A stretch of 64,000 nt of DNA from Microglena sp. YARC (GCA_022414725.1 CM039462.1:11833173-11897172), one strand, 5' to 3'; positions 42,620 through 53,822 are shown, counted from the first letter of the stretch. Notes: generated by a model not told the origin, from the letters alone. Numbers and translations are program-made.

Positions 42620-44173
42620 CAGGGTACTTCAAAGCGCGCGCTTTTGCGCTTTTGAGCGCTGACTTTTTGACACCCTTGCGCGCTATAGCGCAGATTTTTG
42701 CAACCCCTGTGCGCTTAGCGCGCTGTCTTTTTGAACACCAGTGCGCTTTCCTCTTTTCAGTCTCTCACAGAAAGCGCTGAAACCGCAGTCCCCATGTGCG
42801 CTTTCTCAATTTTTGAATGACAGTCACTGACTCATTGAGTGACTGACTGAGTGACTCAAGGGGTGGGATTCAAATAGTGTGACAGGCAGCCATCCTGACT
42901 AGGTAGCACTGTAGCAGCACGCGGCGAGCCGTCGACCGTGCAATTTGAACGCTAACGGAAACAACCGTATTCTGGACTCTTAAATACAACACCCGGCAGA
43001 ATGCGGTTACGTCAAAATCCTATCTCTGGGCTTATTCAACGCTTCCGTTCCTCGCCCCTGCTCATCTGCTGCTCATCTGTTGCTATTTCGTCACAGCTAA
43101 CTGCTCAAGTCTGATAGGCTCCTTCTAACCCACCACACGTAAGTTCGATTGCGTCTGAATCGACGAGTCGAGTGCTCTTTCAGCTTGCTGAGTTGTGACC
43201 TGCCGAATTCCTGGAAACGCGCTGACATCAAGTGTCTAAACTTTTCCTGTCCCCCTTGTGCAGTCCTTGTCCTCGACTCCTCGTCGCCCAGTCGCCAAGT
43301 CGGAGTCCTCGCTCCTCACTCCTCCTTCGCCACCTCCTTTTCACTCTCCTCCTCCTGCTCCTCCTCTCTCTCTTCCTTTCCGCCTCCTCCTTCCTGCTCT
43401 ACTCGCCTGTCGCCTCTGCTGCTCGCCTCTGCTCTCCTCTGCTCGCCTCTGCTGCTCTCCCCTACCGCTCTACTAGTCACACCTACCGCTCTCCTAGTCG
43501 CCCCTACTGCTGCGATGGGCAAGCAGGATAACCCGACGAAGAAGGCCAAGACCGCTGGGGTCCCGACAGCGAAGACCAAGAACTACTGGGCCACGAGTAT
43601 GTTTGATTACTTGGGTACATAATTTGATCGAGCTGTATTTGTGTGTGTCTGCTTATCGAGTTGCGACCTATGTCCTGGAATCTGCTGGATGCCATCATAT
43701 CTTCTTGGCTAAATCAACTCCTTCCACTTTGTGCAGCCGGATCCGTTGCCGTTTCTGCGTTCCCGACGAAGCGGAAGGGAACCATTGCGGCTGCACTGGA
43801 TGCTTCAGCCAGTCCTTCGGCCTTGCGGTGTTCAGTCCCACGAGACACTGCCACTCCATCCGTGCATGCTTCAGCCGGTCCTTCAATTTGTAACAGGTTT
43901 CCACCTCCAATTTGTAACAGGTTTCCACCTCCCCCCCCCCCACACACACACCCACAAGAGTCTCTCTGGCACCCCACCAGTTCACCAGCACAGGAAAAGC
44001 GCTGGAAAAAAAACGGTTGCGCGCTTAAAGCGCAGTTTTTTCTTTTTGTGAAGCGCTTTTTTTGTAGGCTTTTGGAAAGCGCTGCGTTTTTTTTGCCTCT
44101 GCGCTTATAGCGCAGATATTGTTTTCTCCAGTGCGCTTTAGCGCTGGCCAAATTGGCCAATTGAAGTACCTTG
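42620..44173 (+). mobile_element. hAT-like element with N-terminal exons only
   Basis: The 1,554-bp insertion lies in gypsy A RT. TIRs CAGGGTACTTCAA and CAAGGTACTTCAA (inverted) and a perfect 8-bp TSD GTCCTGCC (42612-42619, 44174-44181) indicate the hAT superfamily. Ends carry many GCGCTTTT/AAAAGCGC blocks. A short ORF at 43515 (MGKQDNPTKKAKTAG) may splice at ACGA/GTATGT near 43595 to an acceptor TTTGTGCAG at 43736, continuing with SVAVSAFPTKRKG. No DDE core is present, so it is non-autonomous. Confidence 0.85.
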
Positions 44174-45655
44174 GTCCTGCCCTTCGGACTCGCAAACTCC
44201 CCATCGGCCTTTACCGAAGTCATGAACACTGTGTTCCGTAACTTCATCGGCAAATTTGTCGTCATTTACCTCGATGATATCATCATTTTCAGCAGGGATG
44301 ACGAAGAACACGAAAAAAATATTCGCATGGTACTACAACGATTGGAGGACAACCATCTCTTCCTCTCGCGGGAACAATGCAGATTTTCCAACCCGAAGTG
44401 AAGTACCTCGGCCACGTGCTCTCGGGGGACGGTATCCGAGTCAACGCTACGGAAGTCAAGGCAGTCAATGACTGGCCTACTCCGAAAACAGCGAAGGAAG
44501 TACAGCAGTTCCTTGGACTTCCAAACTTTTTCAGGAAGTTCATCCAAGGTTACTCTTCGGTCGCGGCCCCTCTGATCGCAATTGCCAACCGAAATGACAC
44601 ACGCCCTGGGAAATGTAAGCCGGCAGGCAAACCCCTCGGAAATCGGCAACAGGGCCTGCAAGGACTAGGATTTCAAGCAATCTGGTCCCCAAAATGCCAA
44701 CAGGCTTTCGATGAGATCAAACGAAGCCTTACCAACGCGCCCCTACTGGCACACCCCGATCCTTCGAAGGACTATCGTGCAGTTGCCGATGCTTCTGTCG
44801 TAGGTACAGGGGGTGTCTTGCTGCAGGATGGGCGACCTGTCGCTTTCCACTCACACAAATTTTCGAAAGCCGAACGCAACTACTCGACAGGCGAACAGGA
44901 ATTACTCGCTGTCTACCTCGCGTTAAAAGAGTGGCGATGCTATCTTGAAGGATGCACGGGACAATTCGAACTCGACACTGATCACGAACCATTGGTCTAC
45001 TTGGCTAATCAGCCCATGCTATCTCGTAAGCAGGCTCGCTACATGGAGTTCTTCTCCAGATTCTCGAACATGAAGTGGAAACACATCGCTGGACGTTCAA
45101 ATGTCGCAGATCCGCTGAGTCGTAACCCAGACTTCTCAGAAACGGCAGCCATGCTGCTCCAACGTCTCGACCCCGAAGATCCCCTCCATGCACGGGATCT
45201 GATGACAGATATCCTTGCCGCTTACGAATCAGACGACTGGTTTGATGATCCCCGGAATGTACAGTACCTCACTCATCGTCCTGATGGGTTCTGGATTGGT
45301 ACTTCTCATTCAAAACGCTCCGCCTCGTCTGCACAGATTGTGGTGCCTAATGGAAATGCCCTCAAGGAACGTATCTTGTTTGCTTTCCACGACACACAAC
45401 GCAGTGGACACCCGGGATTTGAACGCACATTTCAGTCCATCGCCCGCTTTTATTGGTGGCCCGCCATGCGCATTGACGTAAACGACTATGTCCGATCGTG
45501 CGACTCCTGTCAACGGGTGAAGCTTCACACCAAAAATCTCACGGGATTTTGCAACCTCTGCCGATCCCCATATCTCCATTTGACTCGCTGTCCATGGACT
45601 TTATTATGGGATTGCCCACGTCACAGGAATGCGACATGATCTACGTGATTGTAGA
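44174..45655 (+). pseudogene. Gypsy A pol: RT, RNase H, integrase (interrupted)
   Basis: RT resumes after the hAT insertion with LPFGLANSPSAFTEVMN and VVIYLDDIIIF; a frame change near 44390 leads to EVKYLGHVLSGDGIRV. RNase H shows DASVVGTGG, TGEQELLAVY and ELDTDHEPL. Integrase shows the zinc motif (HDTQRSGH ... SCDSCQ), then another frameshift near 45545. Coding sequence stops where gypsy B begins and resumes at 51616. Confidence 0.9.
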
Positions 45656-45660
45656 CAGAC

Positions 45661-46012
45661 TGTGACAGATAACGATCCGTCACCTGCGCTACCTCGAGGT
45701 GGCGACGACTTCCCCGAGGAAGGGGAGCTGACGGGACCTGTCTAGACGGTTACAACCGTTAAACTGGTCCGCGCCCTCGGTCAACGCGCCCTTCGCGCGC
45801 CCTACGTCCACGACTCGGGATATTCGCATCTCCAGCAACGCCTTAATGATATGCGCATATCCAGAAGCATCAACGGGTTTATTCGCTGAACCACGGGAGA
45901 ATGTATGAGACTTAAGCCCGAAGCTTAACTCTCTAGGCCAGAAAACAGAGAGGTTCAATTCCTTTCTCTCGTGATACTTTGCCTCAAGCTTAGACGTGTT
46001 TCACACGTCACA
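45661..46012 (+). repeat. 5' LTR of gypsy B
   Basis: TGTGACAG...CGTCACA ends; followed by primer-binding-site-like TTTGGTTACGGAGCCTG. Confidence 0.95.
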
Positions 46013-46058
46013 TTTGGTTACGGAGCCTGTTCCTTTCTTACCCGAATTTTTTCCCGCT

Positions 46059-47321
46059 ATGTCTGCCTCTCACGCTATGGACCACGATGGTCAGGCTGAC
46101 GACCTCGATTCCTCTTCCACGTCCGAAATTATTCGAGTCGCCAGAGCATCTGCGCTTGCAAACGCTCACATTTTGGTTGACCAATACAAGGACGCCATCA
46201 ACTCGTCCAGGAAGCAGCTGCCTGTGTCGACGCTCCTCCTCCACCAAGCTGCAGTGGACCTCATCCGCAAGGACGAGGACGAGAAGGCAGCCCTCGCCAC
46301 GGCCGCTTTACAGGCCTCCCTCGCCGAGGCTCGGGCCCAAGCCGCTGTGCCGTCCCCTCTCCAGGCCATGGAGACCCTGATGGCCCAGATGGCCTCCGTC
46401 ATTGCGGTTAGAGCACCGAGTAGTACCCCTCGTTCGACGAAGATGACGATTCGACCGTGTCTATGGACGGGCACTGACGATAAGAAACTCCCTAGAGGGA
46501 AGGTTTGGTGGCACACGTTGAACTTGTTCTGTGAGGTCAACGATATGAAGGACACCAAGTTCTTGGCCTGTTTCTTTGGGGGAACTGCTTCTGATTGGTT
46601 CTATCATCTTTGCAATGACCCTGCCCGCCCTCACGAACTCACTTGGGAGGAAGCCGAGACCGCTTTCCTCTCCTATTTCGACCCGAGGTATGGGAACGAT
46701 GATCTCGTAGCCACCCAGCGCTTGCACTCCCACGCCATCACGCAGACCGACTCTGTTCGACACTACGCCCAGGTATTCCTTACCGAGGTCCGCATCGCTG
46801 GTGGTCTCGACCTCAAGTCCCAGCTCGTATTATTTCGCCTTGGTCTGAAACCGACCATCGAATGCCGCTGCCGCTCGGACCCTACCAATATTGGGGGTCG
46901 TTTCGACACGCTTGACCAACTCATTGACCTCACCTCAAAGGTCGCAGACCGACTGTCCACCATCGCACTACCATCTCTGACACCTGAAACCTCTGCTCTT
47001 GCTACGCAGTCCCACGCTACAGTGCCGAGCACCCAGGCTCACGGCAGGCCGAGGCCAACGGGAGGCCCCGAAGGCGACTCCAAGAGGCAACGTGCCCCAT
47101 CCTCCGATTTTCGCCCCGTCTATACCGAAGAGGAGAAGTCGGCCCGCAGCCTTGCAATCGCCACCAAGCGAGGGTGGAAGCAGAGCAATGGAGCCCCATG
47201 GGACATGGCCTCCATCACCGCTGCTCGAGTAAAGAACTTATGCTATAAGTGCGGAACGGTTCGAACCTTCAACCCTGGGACTCCACCCAAGTACCCACGA
47301 TGCCCCGACGAGAGGAATTGA
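46059..47321 (+). CDS. Gypsy B gag
   Basis: I place the start at ATG 46059 (MSASHAMDHDG), past the LTR; an upstream ATG at 45996 lies inside the LTR. The middle carries the retrotransposon-gag fold: LACFFGGTASDWFYHL, TWEEAETAFLSYFDPRYG, DSVRHYAQVFLTEVR, LVLFRLGLKP. A short C-x2-C (LCYKCG) with a distant CP near the end is an incomplete zinc knuckle. The TGA at 47319-47321 is followed in the same frame by the protease. Confidence 0.93.
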   Translation: MSASHAMDHDGQADDLDSSSTSEIIRVARASALANAHILVDQYKDAINSSRKQLPVSTLLLHQAAVDLIRKDEDEKAALATAALQASLAEARAQAAVPSPLQAMETLMAQMASVIAVRAPSSTPRSTKMTIRPCLWTGTDDKKLPRGKVWWHTLNLFCEVNDMKDTKFLACFFGGTASDWFYHLCNDPARPHELTWEEAETAFLSYFDPRYGNDDLVATQRLHSHAITQTDSVRHYAQVFLTEVRIAGGLDLKSQLVLFRLGLKPTIECRCRSDPTNIGGRFDTLDQLIDLTSKVADRLSTIALPSLTPETSALATQSHATVPSTQAHGRPRPTGGPEGDSKRQRAPSSDFRPVYTEEEKSARSLAIATKRGWKQSNGAPWDMASITAARVKNLCYKCGTVRTFNPGTPPKYPRCPDERN

Positions 47322-47822
47322 GACGTCGGTCGGCCAACTCATCAATTAGAGCCTGATGTTACCGCTACCTCTGAAAACCCCTGTTTAACGCTCTTTTTGG
47401 CCCAGACCGATCTCCTTTGCCCCTTGCCTCACGGTCCCAGTGAAGTACCATCGATGGTCTTCCCGACTGCATTACCACCACCACCACCGATTCCGTGCAT
47501 CTTGGCATGCGCAACTTCGACGGTCCACGCTGACCAAGACACTGCCCTTTTCGATGCCACTCTCTCAGGAGTTCAAGGGAAAGTCCTCATCGACAGTGGG
47601 GCAGATGCGGTTTTTGTTTCCGCCAAATTCCTCGCTACCGAAGGCTTCGCGACCTATGCAGGTTCACCGGTCTACGTTCGTGTAGCTGTCGGTTCAACAG
47701 TACTCACCACGACTCGTGCAGATTTTACTCTCGACCTCGGCAAACACAGATCGAAGGTCAAGGGCGCGTATGTCCTCCCTACCCTCGGCCCCACTACGAC
47801 AGCACTCCTTGGCCGCTCTTGA
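47322..47822 (+). CDS. Gypsy B protease region
   Basis: Open in the gag frame directly after the gag TGA. The aspartic protease site is GKVLIDSGADAVFVSA with a downstream hydrophobic ALLGRS. It ends at TGA 47820-47822, where relatives usually have Trp after GRS, so TGG to TGA is likely. RT continues in the same frame. Confidence 0.9.
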   Translation, partial: DVGRPTHQLEPDVTATSENPCLTLFLAQTDLLCPLPHGPSEVPSMVFPTALPPPPPIPCILACATSTVHADQDTALFDATLSGVQGKVLIDSGADAVFVSAKFLATEGFATYAGSPVYVRVAVGSTVLTTTRADFTLDLGKHRSKVKGAYVLPTLGPTTTALLGRS

Positions 47823-49270
47823 ATGCTCCAGTCGCGAGTTTGCCTCAGTTTCGAAACAACTCATATGAAGGCGACCCTTCGGACACCTCGAAAAACAGAC
47901 CAGAACACGGTGGAATTATATTCTACTCGCCTCGAGTCGACACCGTACTCCATCCCTGAGCTCGTGGCCTACACTCTCGCCAAAACCGCACTCTTCGACT
48001 CGGTGGTCTGTCACAGCCCAGGCTTGCTGACCAACCAAACGCTCAAACGGTGGGTCCGCAGGCAGAAACAGAACCTCACTTGCTTCGAAGTGGGCGTTAC
48101 CCAGCTCGACGATAACGACGATGCATTCGTTCTTAACGCACGAACAGCCCAAATCGACCCCGATCGCACGACCCGACGTGATCAAATCGTCCTGAACTGT
48201 GAGAAAGACTTCGCCAAAGCTTTCTCCACAGCCGACTCGGTCTCGGAATTACGTTCAGACACACCTCTCGTCTGCCCACTGATCGACCCACTGACCAGCC
48301 CAAAAATCTCGAGAGGACACCGACTGTCCCCGGCCGAACTCCTCGAAGTCGAACAGCAAGTCAAGGACCTCCTCGCGAAAGGATTCATTCATCCGAGCTC
48401 GAGTCCTTGGGGATCGCCGATCCTTTTCGTAGCCAAACCCGATGGCTCTTGGCGCATGGCCATCGATTATCGAAAACTCAACAAAGTCACGATTCCGAAC
48501 CGATACCCGCTACCTTGCATCGACGATCTCTTCGACCAAGTCCGCGGTGCCAAGGTTTTCTCCAACCTGGACCTCCGAAACGCATACCACAACATACGCT
48601 TACACGATTCAGACGTACCGAAAACTGCGTTCATCACCCCCATGGGGCTCTACGAATTCAAGGTCCTACCGTCCGGACTCGCCAACGCTCCCTCCGCCTT
48701 TACGAAAGTTATGAACACGGTGTTCCGCGACCTCATCGGCAAATTCGTCGTTATCTACTTGGACGATATCCTGATTTTCAGTAGTAACGACGAAGAACAC
48801 GAAAAACACCTTCGGATTGTTCTCCAGCGCTTGGAAGATAATCACCTCTTCATCAAACGGGAGAAATGCAGTTTTTTCCAACCGGAGGTTAAATACCTTG
48901 GACATGTGCTATCGGGTGATGGCATTCGAGTCAACGAAACCAAGGTCAAGGCAGTCGCTGCTTGGCCTACACCGACCTGCTCGAAGCACGTACAACGTTC
49001 CTTGGACTCGCCAACTTTTTCCGCAAATTCATCCAAGGATACTCCTCGCTCGCTGCCCCTCTGACCGCTATTGCAAACAAACACCACCCTGGGGTTGGAT
49101 CGCCAATTTCAACGCCGCTAAAACCCCTCGGTAAACGGAATGCCGGACTGCGGGGATCAGATTTCGCGACTATCTGGACCCAAGACTGTCAAAGTGCCTT
49201 CGACGCAATAAAAGAAAGCCTTACCAACGCTCCTCTGCTTGCCCACCCTGATCCTACGAAGGATTTTTGA
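47823..49270 (+). CDS. Gypsy B reverse transcriptase and N-terminal RNase H
   Basis: RT blocks: GFIHPSSSPWGSPILFV, WRMAIDYRKLNKVT, FSNLDLRNAYHNIRL (catalytic Asp), KTAFITPMGLYEFKVLPSG, and VVIYLDDILIFS (catalytic DD), EVKYLGHVLSGDG. The frame shifts near 48993 within WPTP...FLGLANFFRKF; RNase H follows. A TGA at 49268-49270 stands where gypsy A has an Arg codon (KDYRAV), a probable CGA to TGA change. Confidence 0.93.
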
Positions 49271-51343
49271 GCTGTCACGGACGCTTCTATCGAAGGGACA
49301 GGGGGTGTACTCCTTCAGGAGGGTCGGCCGATAGCTTACCATTCCCACAAATTCTCGAAAGCCGAACGCAACTATACCACGGGCGATCAGGAATTACTCG
49401 CCGTATACCTCGCGCTTAGGGAATGGCGATGCTATCTCGAAGGATGCACAGGCGCATTCGAGCTCGACACTGACCACAAACCACTTGTCTACCTCGCCAA
49501 CCAACCGATGCTTTCACGTAAGCAGGCCCGATACATGGAATTTTTCTCGCGCTTCTCGAACATGAAATGGAACCACATCGCTGGTCATACCAATGTGGCT
49601 GACCCCTTGAGCCGACATCCGACCTTCTCGACTGCTCTAACGGTGGAACGGATCCATCCCGACAATCCTATCCACTCTCGCGAAATTTTCCCCGATATCT
49701 TACTCGCATACAAACGCGACTCTTGGTTCCGGTGTCCACGCAACACGCAACACCTTACCCTTCGCCCCGATGGCTACTGGGTTGGTTCAGGCCGCTCCAA
49801 ACGTTCAGCATCCGAGACGCAGATCGTGGTCCCAAATGGTAACGCCCTCAAGAGTCGCATCTTGTTCGCCTTCCATGATACCCAGCGTAGCGGGCACCCG
49901 GGGTTCGAACGCACGTTCAACTCTATCGGCCGTTATTACTGGTGGCCTGCGATGCGCCTCGATGTGAACGACTACGTTCGATCCTGTCATTCGTGTCAAT
50001 CGGTGAAGGCTTCACACCAGCGTAGCCAAGGCACGCTCCAACCGCTCCCGATCCCTACCGCTCCATTCGATTCGTTGAGCATGGATTTTATCGTGGGCCT
50101 CCCCAAGTCAGAGGGGTACGACATGATCTTCGTTATCGTTGATCGACTTACGAAAATGGTCAAGCTCGCTCCATACAAAACGACGGATGGAGCAGAACAG
50201 ATTGCGAAAATCTTCCACCGAATCATCCTCAGCGAACAAGGGACCCCGACCTCCCTTATCACCGATCGAGACGTCAAATTCACGAGCGCTTTCTGGAAGA
50301 CGATCCAGTCTCTCTGTACCATCGAACCCGGGATGTCGACGGCGTTTCATCCACAGACTGACGGTCAAACCGAACGTATGAACAATGTTCTCGACGACAC
50401 TCTCCGTAACTTTACGTCAACGACACAGAAAAATTGGTCTCAACTCCTCCCGAACGCGCAATTTTCTATCAACAACTCGTACAACAGTAGCATTCGCGAT
50501 TTTCCGTTCCGCCTCCTCTATGGACGATACCCACGAGTCGCTCTTCAGCCTCCCGATACGATACTCCCACATGATAGCCCACAGGCGGTGTCTTGGGTCG
50601 AACACATGACCAACGCTTTGGACTGTGCGAAAAAGGCCCTTCAGGCGGCCCAAGATCGACAACGCACGTACGCTAACCAGCATCGCCGACCAGTCACCTT
50701 CCTTATCGGCCAGGAAGTCATGCTCTCTACGAAAAATCTGAAATATTGGCCAGGTCGGGCTCGCAAGCTCCTCCCTCGTTTCGTGGGACCGTTCCCCGTC
50801 ACTCGTGTCTACGATAAGCACGGCGAAACCCTCGCTGCTACCCTCGACCTTCCCGTTGGATGGCGTATTCATCCCACGTTTCACGTGTCCTTACTCAAAG
50901 CTTACGTCCCCGATGGATCCCTGATGATCCGCCCGAACCCCGATCATTTCCGGACTACTGACGAGCCAGTCTATGAAATCGGCAGAGTGGTCGACCACAA
51001 AATCGAATCTGGACTCCTCCGCTACTACGTTCAGTGGCTGCACTCTGATCACGTCCATACGTGGGAACTCGAATCCGACCTCAACATGTACTGGCGCCAG
51101 AATCCCGACCGCTCACGACCTATCCCACCCGTCCCTGATCTGCACGCGCCGGTCCGCCCCCGCACTCGTCGCGAGGCCTCGACAGAAGCCCCTGACGAGT
51201 ACGTCCAACGAACAAGCACACGACTTCGGGAGAAGTCGCGCGCTAGAGAGGGGAGAAATGTGACAGATAACGATCCGTCACCTGCGCTACCTCGAGGTGG
51301 CGACAACTTCCCCGAGGAAGGGGAGCTGACGGGACCTGTCTAG
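49271..51343 (+). CDS. Gypsy B RNase H, integrase and chromodomain
   Basis: RNase H: DASIEGTGG, TGDQELLAVY, ELDTDHKPL. Integrase: zinc motif HDTQRSGH ... SCHSC, catalytic D in MDFIVGLPK, D in ITDRDVKF, E in TDGQTERMN. Near the C-terminus YEIGRVVDHKIES, YYVQWLHSD and TWELESDL form a chromodomain, which in chromoviruses guides integration to modified chromatin. The ORF crosses into the 3' LTR and ends 84 bases inside it. Confidence 0.95.
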   Translation, partial: AVTDASIEGTGGVLLQEGRPIAYHSHKFSKAERNYTTGDQELLAVYLALREWRCYLEGCTGAFELDTDHKPLVYLANQPMLSRKQARYMEFFSRFSNMKWNHIAGHTNVADPLSRHPTFSTALTVERIHPDNPIHSREIFPDILLAYKRDSWFRCPRNTQHLTLRPDGYWVGSGRSKRSASETQIVVPNGNALKSRILFAFHDTQRSGHPGFERTFNSIGRYYWWPAMRLDVNDYVRSCHSCQSVKASHQRSQGTLQPLPIPTAPFDSLSMDFIVGLPKSEGYDMIFVIVDRLTKMVKLAPYKTTDGAEQIAKIFHRIILSEQGTPTSLITDRDVKFTSAFWKTIQSLCTIEPGMSTAFHPQTDGQTERMNNVLDDTLRNFTSTTQKNWSQLLPNAQFSINNSYNSSIRDFPFRLLYGRYPRVALQPPDTILPHDSPQAVSWVEHMTNALDCAKKALQAAQDRQRTYANQHRRPVTFLIGQEVMLSTKNLKYWPGRARKLLPRFVGPFPVTRVYDKHGETLAATLDLPVGWRIHPTFHVSLLKAYVPDGSLMIRPNPDHFRTTDEPVYEIGRVVDHKIESGLLRYYVQWLHSDHVHTWELESDLNMYWRQNPDRSRPIPPVPDLHAPVRPRTRREASTEAPDEYVQRTSTRLREKSRAREGRNVTDNDPSPALPRGGDNFPEEGELTGPV

Positions 51344-51610
51344 ACGGTTACAACCGTTAAACTGGTCCGCGCCCTCGGTCAACGCGCCCTTCGCGCGCCC
51401 TACGTCCACGACTCGGGATATTCGCATCTCCAGCAACGCCTTAATGATATGCGCATATCCAGAAGCATCAACGGGTTTATTCGCTGAACCACGGGAGAAT
51501 GTATGAGACTTAAGCCCGAAGCTTAACTCTCTAGGCCAGAAAACAGAGAGGTTCAATTCCTTTCTCTCCTGATACTTCGCCTCAAGCTTAGACGTGTTTC
51601 ACACATCACA
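51259..51610 (+). repeat. 3' LTR of gypsy B
   Basis: 352 bp; preceded by the polypurine tract AGAGAGGGGAGAAA. Confidence 0.95.
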
Positions 51611-51815
51611 CAGACTTCCGAAAATGGTCAACCTCGCGCCTTGTAAAACTACAGATGGCGCGGAGCAGATCGCGAAAATCTTCCACCGAATTATCCTTTG
51701 TGCGCATAGAAGAACAAGGACTCCGACTTTCTCGAAACTATACCTGGCCAGGTTACGAAAACGGGGGAGAGTCTCTTCAAGACTTCCACCCACCCTACCG
51801 CATGTTCGTTATTTT
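51611..51815 (+). pseudogene. Gypsy A integrase, continuation after gypsy B
   Basis: PKMVNLAPCKTTDGAEQIAK and FHRIIL directly continue the integrase core broken at 45655; soon after, the sequence decays and joins the LINE. Confidence 0.8.
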
Positions 51816-52459
51816 TTTGTCTCTTACATACCATATTGTAGATAAATATACTCTAAACCATATTGTAGATAAATATAGAGAAAAGAAAAAACCACTCTTT
51901 GTGGCTTTTGTTGATTTCAAGAAGGCTTATGATTGGGTCAACAGAGACTTGCTATGGGATTGCTTAGCAAGGCTAGGAGTCAAGGACCCCTATCTCAGTA
52001 TTCTGAAGTCCATGTATAATCATGTTGTTTTCCAAGTTCGCCTACATGGGGACATTGGATCCTCCTTTCCATCCCTTGTAGGAGTTAAACAAGGAGACCC
52101 CTATCCCCACTCCTATTCGGTCTGTTCATTGATAGAATTGAATCGTTCCTCCAATCCAAGCTCCCAAATGTAGGGGCTGAGCTTAGGGGAAAGATTCTGC
52201 AACTGTTACTTTATGCTGATGACCTAGCTATAATGGCAGAATCCCGGCAGATATGCAAGCGATGCTTGACTGCCTGAGAGATTTCTGCGAGGCTACTAAG
52301 ATGGCTGTGAATATAAAGAAAACTGAGATTGTCGTTTTCAACAAGCAATTCTGTGATGAGGCCCGCATGGATCCTGATTACAAATTTGTCTATGATGGGA
52401 GCACAACTTTCTACAAAGTTATCTTTTATCTACTTGGGATCCCTCTTTGTGGATGGTGA
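51816..52459 (+). pseudogene. LINE reverse transcriptase, frameshifted
   Basis: RT motifs: FVAFVDFKKAYDWVNRDLLW (catalytic Asp), LVGVKQGDP, then in another frame LLYADDLAI (YADD active site near 52213) and AVNIKKTEIVVF. At least three frame changes occur. Confidence 0.9.
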
Positions 52460-53541
52460 CTCAAGCAATCGTGCAAAAGCTGCTTTTTCTAGGATGCTCA
52501 CTAAGGCCCAAAAGGCACACCAACATGCTCCGTAGGCGATGCCATACTATGGAGATATACAATATTGATATTCTCACCCACCTGTTTGATTCTCTTGTAC
52601 AACCTATCCTGAATTTTGGCTGTGAGGTGTGGGCTCCTTCTATTCTGAACAACACGCTTATCTCAAATGACCATGCTTGTGAGAAATGGCATAGAGGTAT
52701 ACTTAAACAAATGTTGGGTGTTTGCCAATCTACTACATCTAATATTATCATGGAAGAGCTGGGTAGAACCCCGTTGTTTTTTGCTTGGCTTAAACAAGCT
52801 TTGCGCTTCTGGAACAAGACCATTCATAAAGAACCTGAGGATCTCATTATAATGGCTCTTGAGGAATCTTTTGACTCCAACACTGGCTGGGTTCATGACT
52901 TGCGTTGTGCTCTCCACAAGCTAGGATCCAGTAAAAACATCAACATTTTGGAGGCTGTCGATGTCGAAGGTATTATGTCTGAAGTTTTTGAGTCATGGAG
53001 GTTTAAGTACCCAAGTGACACCAATGCAGTTAGAGACATCCCTGATGAGAGAAGGGTTGGCTTTAAACGCCTCCGATACCAAAAATGGTTCGCAGCCAAC
53101 AGTAATGATGAGAATGGCTTGATTCCCTTTACATCCGCCTTACATAAGCAGGATCAGATTCGTTCCATAGCACAGTTTAGAATGGGTTCCCATTGGCTGA
53201 ACACAGAAAGAATGAGGGTGGTGGATAGAGCACACATCCCTCGCTCAATGAGACACTGTCAAATGTGTGGGTTCCAAAAACCTGAGGATGAAATGCATAT
53301 ATTTGAGTGCCCTTTTTATAATGATATTCGCCTCCGCTACCAGAAGCTGTTTACAGATATTTATAGGCATGTCCAGGAGGATACCGACTTAACCGTATGG
53401 AATGTGGAATTCTGCGATTCCACATTCAGAACCTTTATGAATGGAAATGGCACTAAGTCTTTTTGGAGCAACCTAGCCGACTATCTTTTTACTTGTAGAA
53501 GAGCAAGACAGGAAGCCCTGGACTGCTTAGTGGCACCGTAA
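52447..53541 (+). CDS. LINE ORF, C-terminal part
   Basis: 365 codons: LFDSLVQPILNFGCEVWAP (the RT C-terminal block common in LINEs), a helical middle, then a C-x2-C...H-x3-C cluster (CQMCGFQKPEDEMHIFEC) near residue 280. It ends DCLVAP. No endonuclease is visible because the 5' part is missing. Confidence 0.9.
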   Translation: MWMVTQAIVQKLLFLGCSLRPKRHTNMLRRRCHTMEIYNIDILTHLFDSLVQPILNFGCEVWAPSILNNTLISNDHACEKWHRGILKQMLGVCQSTTSNIIMEELGRTPLFFAWLKQALRFWNKTIHKEPEDLIIMALEESFDSNTGWVHDLRCALHKLGSSKNINILEAVDVEGIMSEVFESWRFKYPSDTNAVRDIPDERRVGFKRLRYQKWFAANSNDENGLIPFTSALHKQDQIRSIAQFRMGSHWLNTERMRVVDRAHIPRSMRHCQMCGFQKPEDEMHIFECPFYNDIRLRYQKLFTDIYRHVQEDTDLTVWNVEFCDSTFRTFMNGNGTKSFWSNLADYLFTCRRARQEALDCLVAP

Positions 53542-53822
53542 TTTATCATCCCTTTTCTTCTTCTTGTGACTTCTCAGTTGTTAGCTTCTTACCTCCGCCA
53601 CTGTAAGTGGTTGAGATCTGGGTCCGGCTCTAAGGGGTTTAATACCTACGCCACCAAAACGGTGGTTGGGAGTTTGGTTTGTTTGTCCTCGACACACCCC
53701 TGATGTAATGGGGGTTTTTTGCTTTGTGGTGCTTTTTCTTTTTGTTTAAAGCACAGAGTCTCATACACCCTCGCGGTGTCAAGTAGACTTTAACATGTAA
53801 TGTAATGTAATGTAATGTAATA

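Larger units (their letters stand above)
45661..51610 (+). mobile_element. Ty3/gypsy element B (chromovirus type)
   Basis: The 5.95-kb element has 352-bp LTRs (45661-46012, 51259-51610) that differ at four positions by eye. The TSD CAGAC is intact (45656-45660, 51611-51615). Order: gag, protease, RT, RNase H, integrase, chromodomain. It inserted into the integrase gene of gypsy A. Three internal TGA codons and a frameshift near 48993 disable or interrupt pol. Confidence 0.97.
51816..53822 (+). mobile_element. LINE (non-LTR) copy, 5'-truncated
   Basis: Carries an RT, a C-terminal cysteine/histidine motif, a 3' UTR and a (TGTAA)n tail at 53793-53822. 52 bp near its start contains a tandem duplication of ACCATATTGTAGATAAATATA. 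It inserted into the gypsy A remnant. Its 3' 0.5 kb is nearly identical to 11632-12155. Confidence 0.92.
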
